From contig DAOWFV010000064.1 of NCBI GenBank assembly GCA_030637805.1, positions 1-15,490 on the forward strand: DNA of 15,490 nt. The letters are read 5' to 3'. Made by a program: the position numbers and the translations under genes. The DNA is from Acidobacteriota bacterium (GTDB lineage: Bacteria > Acidobacteriota > Thermoanaerobaculia > Thermoanaerobaculales > Sulfomarinibacteraceae). Below are positions 1 through 5,703 of the stretch, one piece after another (positions within the stretch are counted from its first letter, which is position 1; each line of letters begins with the position of its first letter). The notes beneath the pieces were generated by a model, which was not told the origin of the DNA, did not search any database, and saw nothing but the letters and a program-made list of their open reading frames with translations.

Positions 1-110
1 CGGTCGGCGACGAGGCGGGCCTCGGAGCGGCCGGTGACAGCGACCAGGAGGTCGGGGGTGGCGAGAAGGTCGGGCGGGATCAGGTCCCGCACGGCAACGG
101 GTTCGGACAT
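1..110 (-). CDS. Unidentified protein, N-terminal fragment cut by the window edge
   Basis: An ATG at 108-110 (minus strand) opens a frame that stays open to the left edge and gives 36 residues starting MSEPVAVRDLIPPDLL. Coding status is supported by a textbook AAGGAG ribosome binding site (complement of 118-123) seven bases before the ATG, and by G or C at nearly every third codon position. The overlapping plus-strand frame is also open but reads as a glycine-rich, non-protein-like string. I do not recognise the family; the leucine-rich start has only a vague likeness to helix-hairpin-helix N-termini such as RadC, which is not enough to name it. Its start lies only 33 bases from the first plausible start of the opposite-strand glycosyltransferase gene, an odd arrangement discussed in the findings. 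Confidence 0.5.
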   Translation of the reverse strand, partial: MSEPVAVRDLIPPDLLATPDLLVAVTGRSEARLVAD

Positions 111-139
111 GAGAGTGCTCCTTCAAGAAGAGGGGAAGG

Positions 140-153
140 AGCCGTGCACGGCT
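140..153. other. Perfect 14-bp palindrome at the 5' end of the truncated glycosyltransferase gene
   Basis: The sequence AGCCGTGCACGGCT is its own reverse complement. It lies 30 bases upstream of the minus-strand gene start and overlaps the GTG at 144 of the plus-strand glycosyltransferase frame. It could be an operator for the minus-strand gene, or mark the point where two unrelated sequences were joined. Which of these applies cannot be decided from the sequence alone. Confidence 0.4.
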
Positions 154-911
154 GTGATTCCCTGGATGACGACGACCTGAGGTGCCGGGACCACCTGTTG
201 GTGCGGGGGCGTGCGGTCGAGCGCGGCGTGGACGCTCCCTACGTGGATGCGGTCCAGGGCGTCTGGCGGGTTGCCGAAGGTGGTGAGCTCGAACCGGTCG
301 CACGCCACCGCACCTTCGGTGGAGACTTCGACCGCGACCACTTCGCGCTGGTCAACTACATCCCGCTGCCGTGTGTCGCCATCCCCCGCCTCCTCGCTCT
401 GGAGGCCGGTGGTTTCGATCCCGAGATCGACCTGTACGAGGACTGGGATCTTCTCCTGCGTCTGGTGCGACGGGTCCCCTTGACCTACCTGCCCGCTGTG
501 ACCTGCGAGTACCGGGTGATCGCCGGCTCGCAGGGAATCACGGGTGTGCACCCGCCGGGTTCCGAGGGTCAGCTGGCGGCTCTGAAGACCATCTGGAGGC
601 GCCACGGCCTGCTCGAGGACGGTGACCGCCTGGCCTCGGCCGTGATGGCGTTGGTGGCGGCGCGGGACCGGGCCGCGGAGCGAGCGCGGGTGTGCGACGA
701 AGAGCTCATCGAGGGGCACGGCATCAGGGACGGACTCGAGGGCGAGCTCGAACGGATTCTTTCCGAGACAGCGGGGTCGAGGGAACGGATCCAGGGCCTC
801 CAGGGCGAAGTCGACCGGCTGAACGGCATTCTCGAGCAGATTTACCAATCAAAGACGTGGAAGCTGCACGATCGAGTGGAGCGCCTCCGCAACCGCTTCC
901 GTTCGCGATGA
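144..911 (+). CDS. GT2-type glycosyltransferase, N-terminally truncated, with C-terminal coiled coil
   Basis: This is the catalytic second half of a family 2 (GT-A fold) glycosyltransferase, which would transfer a sugar from a nucleotide-sugar donor during surface glycan synthesis. Counting from the GTG at 144, residues 7-12 are LDDDDL, the metal/nucleotide aspartate motif. Residues 71-125 contain a GGF block followed by YEDWDLLLRL (98-107), the typical acceptor-side ED motif. Residues 175-235 are charged and look like a coiled coil, followed by YQSKTWKLHDRVERLR (234-249), a tail often seen on bacterial polysaccharide glycosyltransferases. The normal first 80-100 residues (VSVVIPTYN-like strand and VDDGS motif) are missing. 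The frame is open back to position 3, but that stretch is not protein-like, and the AAGGAG-like run before the GTG is only two bases away, so the GTG is a formal start only. The stop overlaps the next ATG by four bases (ATGA), indicating coupling. The family is sure; an intact gene is unlikely. Confidence 0.75.
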   Translation: MHGCDSLDDDDLRCRDHLLVRGRAVERGVDAPYVDAVQGVWRVAEGGELEPVARHRTFGGDFDRDHFALVNYIPLPCVAIPRLLALEAGGFDPEIDLYEDWDLLLRLVRRVPLTYLPAVTCEYRVIAGSQGITGVHPPGSEGQLAALKTIWRRHGLLEDGDRLASAVMALVAARDRAAERARVCDEELIEGHGIRDGLEGELERILSETAGSRERIQGLQGEVDRLNGILEQIYQSKTWKLHDRVERLRNRFRSR

Positions 912-2188
912 GCCGCGCCTTCCTGATCTGCCCGGAGCCGGTGCGACGGGTGACCGCAGGCGTCGGCACCCGCTTCCTGACCCTGGCACGGGTTCTCGCC
1001 GATGCCGGGCACGAGGTGACCATCGCGGTGCCCAACGATCCCAGTGAGGCTGCTTCCCCGGGCGAGGGAGTTCAGCTCGTGAGGGCGGATCCGGATCGGC
1101 TCGGGAAGCAGGCGGACGGGCACGACTGGGTGCTGCTTCACGCCCACCTCGGCAACCACTATCTGGCGCAGAGAGACGATCTCCCGGTGGTCGTCGATCT
1201 TTACGATCCCTTCCTGGTCGAAAACCTCCATTACCACCGCGAGCTCGGCCTCGCGCCGTTCGCCAACGACCACGCGACCTGGCGCCGGCAGATGGTGAAC
1301 GGTGATCTCTTCCTGTGTTCGTCGGAGGAGCAGCGCCTTTACTATCTCGGCTGGCTGAGCGCCCTCGGGAGGGTCAACCCACTCGTCCTCGAGGATGACC
1401 CGAGCCTGAGTCGGCTGATCGTGGAGCTACCGTTCGGCGCCCCGGAGGGCGCACCGCCCGTGCCACCACCCCGATCGGAGGTCCTCCCCGGTGTGGACGA
1501 TGATGCGCCCCTGCTTTACTTCGGCGGCATCTACGACTGGTACGACCCCGAGGTCGTCCTCGAGGCCCTGCCTGCGCTTCTCGAGCGCGACCCGCGCACC
1601 GCGGTGGTCTTCGTGGAGCACCCGCATCCCGAGCTGACGCCGCTGACGGCGGCTGCACGCACTCGTGAGCTGGCGGAAAAAAAGGGATGGGCGGGCGGTA
1701 CGGTGCGTTTCGAGGACTGGCGTTCGTTCGAGCAGCGGTTCGAGCTGCCCCAGGTCTGCGATCTCGCGGTTGTGACGCACAGGCCCGGCCTCGAGACCGA
1801 CCTCAGCCTGCGCACCCGGATGGTCGACCTCATGTGGTTGGGCTTGCCGACCGTGGTCACTGAGGGCGGCACCATGGCCAGGGTGGTCCGGGAGGAAGGG
1901 GCCGGGGTGGTCGTTCCGGCGGCAGACCCGGCCGCCCTCGCCGATGCGGTGGGGGAGCTGCTCGATAATGCCGATCGGAGGCAGCGCATCCGGGAAGCGG
2001 CGCGGGCGTGGGCCCGGAGCCGCAGCTGGCCGAAGGTAGCGGCACCGCTGCTGGAGTTCGCGGCCGCGCCGCGTCGTGATTCCCTCCGTACGCGCTTCGC
2101 TGACCTCGCGCCCGATGGCGTGGCGACCGAAGGACCGCTGCTTCGCCTCCTCCAGCGCAAGCTGGGGCGGCTTCGAGGTAGGCGGTGA
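908..2188 (+). CDS. GT4-like (GT-B fold) glycosyltransferase
   Basis: A 426-residue protein with the two-domain layout of GT-B glycosyltransferases. The N-terminal domain has the glycine-rich acceptor loop GVGTRFLTLARVLADAGHEV (18-37) and a VVVDLYDP segment (94-101). The C-terminal donor domain starts with PLLYFGGIYDWYDPEVVLEA (201-220). It carries RTRMVDLMWLGLPTVVTEGG (302-321) and ends in GAGVVVPAADPAALADAV (331-348), which resembles the family's nucleotide-diphosphate loop, although the classical EX7E pair is not obvious. The ATG at 908 is chosen because the protein fold begins there and it overlaps the previous stop (ATGA). The frame itself extends further upstream but is only a shadow of the preceding gene. 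No ribosome binding site is visible, so translation probably depends on coupling. It probably acts on the cytoplasmic face of the membrane in glycan assembly. Donor and acceptor sugars cannot be read from sequence. Confidence 0.85.
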   Translation: MSRAFLICPEPVRRVTAGVGTRFLTLARVLADAGHEVTIAVPNDPSEAASPGEGVQLVRADPDRLGKQADGHDWVLLHAHLGNHYLAQRDDLPVVVDLYDPFLVENLHYHRELGLAPFANDHATWRRQMVNGDLFLCSSEEQRLYYLGWLSALGRVNPLVLEDDPSLSRLIVELPFGAPEGAPPVPPPRSEVLPGVDDDAPLLYFGGIYDWYDPEVVLEALPALLERDPRTAVVFVEHPHPELTPLTAAARTRELAEKKGWAGGTVRFEDWRSFEQRFELPQVCDLAVVTHRPGLETDLSLRTRMVDLMWLGLPTVVTEGGTMARVVREEGAGVVVPAADPAALADAVGELLDNADRRQRIREAARAWARSRSWPKVAAPLLEFAAAPRRDSLRTRFADLAPDGVATEGPLLRLLQRKLGRLRGRR

Positions 2189-3420
2189 AAGCCTCGGTGA
2201 TCGTCGTCGTCCACGCCGGGGCGCATCATCTCGAGGACAGTCTCGGCTCGCTAGCCGCGTACGCCGACCGCTCCGACGTCGAGGTGGTGTTGGTCGACAA
2301 CGCGTCTGCCGACCGCTGCGGCGAGGAGGCGGCTCGAAAGTGGCCGTGGGTGAGGGCGGTGCGATCGGAGAGCAACCTCGGCTTCGCGGGCGGGGTCCAC
2401 CTCGGCGTGGACGCCGCCGAGGGAGAGGTGTTGGTGCTGCTCAACGACGACGCTGCGGCTGGGGATGGCCTTGTCGAGGCCCACCTCGAGAGTCTTGCCG
2501 CGAATCCCCTCGCGGCGGTCAGCGCCGGCCGTCTCCTGAGCTGGGACGGCAAGCGCCACGATTTCGTGCGCGGAGGAGTGACATTTGACAGCCACGCCTT
2601 CCAGCTCGGCCAGGGCTCTCAGGTGGCGGATGTCGATCCTCCCGCCGCTGGGGAGGCCTTGCCCTTCGCTTGCGGCGGCAACTTGGCGGTGCGGCGCGAT
2701 GACTGGCTACGTACGGGTGGATTCGACCGCGACCTCTTCGCTTACTTCGAGGACGTTGACCTCGGATGGCGCCTGTGGGCGCGGGGGCGCGAGGTGGTGG
2801 CCGCCCCCGACGCGGTCGCGCGCCATCGGGGCGCCGCCACCTCGGCCGGTCTCGGCGACCTTCGCCGCGGGGTGCTCTTCGAGCGCAATGCCCTGCGGAC
2901 GTTTCACGCATGCGCAGATGACGCGTGCCGCGCCGCCTTCGGCCCGGCCGTCTACGCCACCTTTCTCCACCGTATGACGGCCTTCGCCGGGGAGAGGCCC
3001 GAGATCGAGCAGGTCGCAGCCGACCCGTTCGGCGGGGGCGCGCCGGCACCGTCGCGGCGTGAGCGTTGGCGCCGGCGTTATCGCGAAGGTGGACTGGTGG
3101 GAAGCGCCCGTCACCTGCTCGCCCGTCTGCTTCTCGGTCGCCGGGCGGGAAGCCCGGTGCTGGAGGATGGCCTGCTGCTCATGCAGCTGCGCGCCGCGCA
3201 GGGTTTCTTCGCCGGGGTCGACCGGGCCGAGCAGCGGCGGGTCGAGCTCGAAGAGGCGCGCACCGTGCCCGATCGCGAAATCCTGGAGCGCTTTCCGCGC
3301 CTGGTGGTACCGACCTACGCCGGCGATGACGAGTGGTTCGCCTCGGATGCCTTTCGCGCTCTCCTTCCCGACGACTGGCCTCTCGAGCATCGCGGCCTGG
3401 ACGAGGTGATGGGGAGTTAG
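2185..3420 (+). CDS. GT2 glycosyltransferase, rhamnosyltransferase-like, with C-terminal extension
   Basis: A 411-residue protein whose first ~240 residues form a complete GT2 domain resembling the WbbL/rhamnosyltransferase branch. It begins MKASVIVVVH; VDNAS (37-41) and NLGFAGG (64-70) bind the nucleotide-sugar, NDDA (87-90) is the metal-site motif, ACGGN (162-166) follows, and GGFDRDLFAYFEDVDLGWRL (178-197) is the catalytic ED motif with a downstream VARHRG (211-216). It starts at GTG, overlapping the previous stop by four bases (GTGA), with GAGGT five bases upstream. Residues ~245-411 are an arginine/leucine-rich, probably helical extension that is not part of the usual GT2 core and that I do not recognise. 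The stop codon's last base is the first base of a 7-bp tandem repeat array. The GT2 family assignment is secure; the sugar transferred is unknown. Confidence 0.88.
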   Translation: MKASVIVVVHAGAHHLEDSLGSLAAYADRSDVEVVLVDNASADRCGEEAARKWPWVRAVRSESNLGFAGGVHLGVDAAEGEVLVLLNDDAAAGDGLVEAHLESLAANPLAAVSAGRLLSWDGKRHDFVRGGVTFDSHAFQLGQGSQVADVDPPAAGEALPFACGGNLAVRRDDWLRTGGFDRDLFAYFEDVDLGWRLWARGREVVAAPDAVARHRGAATSAGLGDLRRGVLFERNALRTFHACADDACRAAFGPAVYATFLHRMTAFAGERPEIEQVAADPFGGGAPAPSRRERWRRRYREGGLVGSARHLLARLLLGRRAGSPVLEDGLLLMQLRAAQGFFAGVDRAEQRRVELEEARTVPDREILERFPRLVVPTYAGDDEWFASDAFRALLPDDWPLEHRGLDEVMGS

Positions 3421-3468
3421 GTTGCAGGTCTCAGGTTGCAGGTCACAGGTTGCAGGTCACAGGTTGAC
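3420..3468. repeat. Heptamer tandem array, GGTTGCA/GGTCACA type
   Basis: Seven consecutive 7-bp units read ggttgca, ggtctca, ggttgca, ggtcaca, ggttgca, ggtcaca, ggttgac. They alternate so that a 14-bp higher-order unit is also visible. The array begins on the last base of the glycosyltransferase stop codon. No coding role is evident. Confidence 0.85.
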
Positions 3469-3475
3469 GGGACCG

Positions 3476-3496
3476 AATTTGGAATTCGGAATCTCG
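3476..3496. repeat. Degenerate heptamer array, AATTCGG type
   Basis: Three 7-bp units: aatttgg, aattcgg, aatctcg. The first unit starts exactly 56 bases (8 x 7) after the start of the preceding array, so the phase is kept. A cleaner copy of this motif occurs at 13863-13887, more than 10 kb away. Confidence 0.6.
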
Positions 3497-3509
3497 CACG
3501 GCTGCCGTT

Positions 3510-3558
3510 GATACTCGATTCTCGATACTCGATTCTCGATACGTGATGCTCGATGGAG
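3510..3558. repeat. Heptamer tandem array, GATACTC/GATTCTC type
   Basis: Seven 7-bp units read gatactc, gattctc, gatactc, gattctc, gatacgt, gatgctc, gatggag, decaying toward the right end. The motif differs from the two arrays before it but has the same period and the same alternating 14-bp higher-order unit. It lies in the convergent region between a plus-strand and a minus-strand gene. Confidence 0.8.
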
Positions 3559-3602
3559 TAAGGGCCTAAACCGCTTATCTCACTGGGTTTCGAGACGAAG
3601 GT

Positions 3603-4013
3603 TTAGCCGCCGGGTTTCCTTGCCATGCATTCGGAGACGTTGAATCCGAACTGCGCGTAAAATTCGTGGGCGTCGTCGGTCCGCAGCAGCTGTTGGGAGG
3701 TCATGGCCACCGCCGGGTGTTCCATGATGCACTCCATGAGCCATTTGCCGATTCCTTTTCCCCGGTAGTCGGGATCGACGATCACGTCCGCGATCCACGC
3801 AAAGGTCAGGTTGTCGCTTACCACTCGTGCGAATCCAACCTGCCGGTCTCCGTGAAATGCCGAGAAGGGCACCGAGGTATGGAGTGTGCTTTCGATGACC
3901 GAACGTTCGCGGCGCGGCGCCCAGTAGGAGGTGCGAAGCATGCTCTCGACGAAGTCCACATCCACTGATGCGGGGTCGTCGTTGATTACAAATTCGTTTC
4001 TTGACCATTCCAT
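3603..4013 (-). CDS. GNAT-family N-acetyltransferase
   Basis: A small acyl-CoA-dependent transferase of about 136 residues. Its centre holds the acetyl-CoA pyrophosphate loop DPDYRGKGIGKWLM (Arg/Gln-x-x-Gly-x-Gly/Ala pattern), preceded by the WIADVIVD strand and followed by the FYAQFGFN segment typical of GNAT motif B. The N-terminal TSYWAPRR and QVGFARVVSDNLTFAWIADV blocks match a common subgroup of uncharacterised bacterial GNATs. An ATG at 4025 would add four residues, but the only AAGGA sits directly against it. From that AAGGA the ATG at 4013 is 12 bases away, and it gives the MEW-type start usual for the subgroup, so I prefer 4013. It follows the methyltransferase gene by about 100 bases on the same strand and may be its operon partner. 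GC falls to about 48% at its 5' end (3961-4020). The acceptor substrate is unknown. Confidence 0.85.
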   Translation of the reverse strand: MEWSRNEFVINDDPASVDVDFVESMLRTSYWAPRRERSVIESTLHTSVPFSAFHGDRQVGFARVVSDNLTFAWIADVIVDPDYRGKGIGKWLMECIMEHPAVAMTSQQLLRTDDAHEFYAQFGFNVSECMARKPGG

Positions 4014-4113
4014 CTGACGGGTCATTCCTTTTCATTGAAGGGTTTCTCGGATGACCGTTTCCCGGTTACCGAGTCGATCGCGATACGCGAACTGATCTCC
4101 TTGTTCCGGCGTC

Positions 4114-4899
4114 TCACCGATCGATCTTCCGGGCCCGGGTCGCTGCGAACGATGAGATGTACCTCGAGAGCTCGTCCTCCTCCGGTGGAAAGGTGTCCTC
4201 GTAGAAACCCGTGAGCACGAACCCTGCCTCGATCTGGCCTCCGATCTGGTCGGCGAGGGAGTGGCCGAATTCGAGGGGCTCCCCGTCGGCGATCTGCCGT
4301 TCCCGCCCCCGCTCATCACGGTGAACGAGATCGGAGTAGGGGATGGCGTGTGCCACCCGCAGTGGATCGGCGCTCGAGTCCGGGTGGTCGTCGAACAGAT
4401 ACCTTACCGGATTGGTGAATCCCGCCAGCAGGTCACAACCCCTCCGCAGGACCCTGAAGCTCTCGGACCACACCGGACGGAGGTCCGGTACGAACGAGTT
4501 CGACACCGGGTGTACGATCAGATCGAAGACACCGTCGTCGAAGACGCCGAGATCGGCCATGTCGCCTTCGATGGTTTCGAGATCGAGGCCGTCTCGCTCG
4601 GCCACCATCCGGTCCTGGGCGAGCTGATTCGGTGAGTTGTCGAAGACCACGACCCGGGCGCCGGCCGCGGCGAGAATCGGTCCCTGCTGACCGCCGCCCG
4701 AGGCGAGGCACAGGACCTTGGCCCCTTGGACTTCGGGAAACCACGAGCGGGGCACCGCTTTCGTGGGAGTCAGCACGATCTGCCAGTCTCCACGGCGGGC
4801 GGCTGCGATCTCTTCCGCCGACACGGGAACCGTCCAGCGGTTCTTCTTGGCCACCTGCGTGTCCCAGGCCCTGCGGTTCAGATCGCGGACATCGACCAT
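4114..4899 (-). CDS. Class I SAM-dependent methyltransferase
   Basis: A 261-residue protein with a Rossmann-type methyltransferase core. Motif I is VLCLASGGGQQGP (62-74). The acidic end of strand 2 follows at VVVFDNS (83-89). EGDMADL (111-117) sits at the adenine-binding position, FDLIVHPVSN (125-134) is the post-motif strand 4, and FRVLRRG (148-154) is the helix that usually precedes strand 5. The first 55 residues contain a WDTQVAKKNRW segment typical of a broad, uncharacterised group. It starts at the ATG at 4897-4899, five bases after a G-rich SD-like run, and lies 12 bases downstream of the PhzF-family gene on the same strand, so the two are very likely co-transcribed. The methyl acceptor cannot be inferred; a small molecule is more likely than DNA or RNA because no target-recognition domain is visible. 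Confidence 0.85.
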   Translation of the reverse strand: MVDVRDLNRRAWDTQVAKKNRWTVPVSAEEIAAARRGDWQIVLTPTKAVPRSWFPEVQGAKVLCLASGGGQQGPILAAAGARVVVFDNSPNQLAQDRMVAERDGLDLETIEGDMADLGVFDDGVFDLIVHPVSNSFVPDLRPVWSESFRVLRRGCDLLAGFTNPVRYLFDDHPDSSADPLRVAHAIPYSDLVHRDERGRERQIADGEPLEFGHSLADQIGGQIEAGFVLTGFYEDTFPPEEDELSRYISSFAATRARKIDR

Positions 4900-4911
4900 G
4901 CAGACCCCCCG

Positions 4912-5703
4912 TCAGTCCGTGGAGAGAAATCCCTGGATGTAGAGAGTGGCGCGGCCCGCGATGTGGACGCGGTCTTCCATCTGAGTGCACCACAGCTCGC
5001 CGCCACGCGCTGACAGCTGGCGCGCATGCAGGTGTTTCTTCCCGAGCCGCTCCGCCCAGTACGGGGTCAGGGTCGCGTGCGCCGATCCTGTGACCGGATC
5101 TTCTGGAATCCCGGCTTGCGGCGCGAAGAAGCGTGACACGAAATCCGCCTCGTTTCCGGGTGCGGTGACGATGATCCCCGTGCAGTCGAGCTTCTCGAGC
5201 TCGGAAAATTCCGGCTTCAAATCGAGGATCTCCTCCGGAGTATTCAATACGACGAGATAATCGCGGGCTTTGTAGACCTCATCGAGGTCACTACCAAGGC
5301 CCGAAACAAGGGCGTCAGGCGCCGATGCCGGTTCTCCCGGGCGCGATGGAAAGTCCATGACCAGGTTCTTGCCGTCCTTCCACACCGCGAGCTCACCACT
5401 CTGGGTATGGAACTTGATGACGTCGCTCTTGTGACCCAGATGATCGAAAAGCACGTACGCACTGGCCAGCGTGGCGTGACCACAGAGATCGACCTCGACG
5501 GTGGGGGTGAACCAGCGGAGTTCATAGTGATCACCGGCGTGTACGAAGAACGCGGTCTCCGAGAGGTTGTTCTCCGCCGCGATTCGCTGCATCAGAGAGT
5601 CGTCGAGCCAATCTTCGAGCGGACAGACCCCCGCAGGATTGCCGTGGAACACCTTGTCTGTGAACGAGTGGACCTCGAAGTAACGAATCATCTTGCTACT
5701 CAT
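4912..5703 (-). CDS. PhzF-family epimerase/isomerase-like protein
   Basis: A 263-residue member of the PhzF family, the two-lobed diaminopimelate-epimerase-like fold. The family includes the phenazine enzyme PhzF but mostly proteins of unknown substrate. Hallmarks are GNPAGV (21-26), the catalytic-glutamate block NNLSETAF (45-52, Glu49), RWFTPTVEVDLCGHATLA (63-80) and, in the second lobe, FFAPQAGIPEDPVTGSAHA (192-210). Length and motif spacing match the family and it looks intact. The ATG at 5703 overlaps the 3' end of the peptidase gene by eight bases; an internal ATG giving MIRYFEVHSF (residue 5) is an equally sensible start. No phenazine genes are nearby, so a role in phenazine synthesis should not be assumed. 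Some parts are about 50% GC, lower than the flanking genes. Confidence 0.92.
   Translation of the reverse strand: MSSKMIRYFEVHSFTDKVFHGNPAGVCPLEDWLDDSLMQRIAAENNLSETAFFVHAGDHYELRWFTPTVEVDLCGHATLASAYVLFDHLGHKSDVIKFHTQSGELAVWKDGKNLVMDFPSRPGEPASAPDALVSGLGSDLDEVYKARDYLVVLNTPEEILDLKPEFSELEKLDCTGIIVTAPGNEADFVSRFFAPQAGIPEDPVTGSAHATLTPYWAERLGKKHLHARQLSARGGELWCTQMEDRVHIAGRATLYIQGFLSTD

Noticed and set aside
3..143. Extension of the first glycosyltransferase frame to the left edge as coding sequence.
   Set aside because: The frame has no stop, but its translation is glycine-rich and lacks every N-terminal GT2 motif, while the minus strand over the same bases has an SD, an ATG and strong third-position GC bias.
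3420..3558. CRISPR array.
   Set aside because: Units are 7 bp with no unique spacers and no cas genes are nearby.
4912..5703. Phenazine biosynthesis assignment for the PhzF-family gene.
   Set aside because: No other phenazine genes are present and most PhzF-family members have unrelated or unknown functions.
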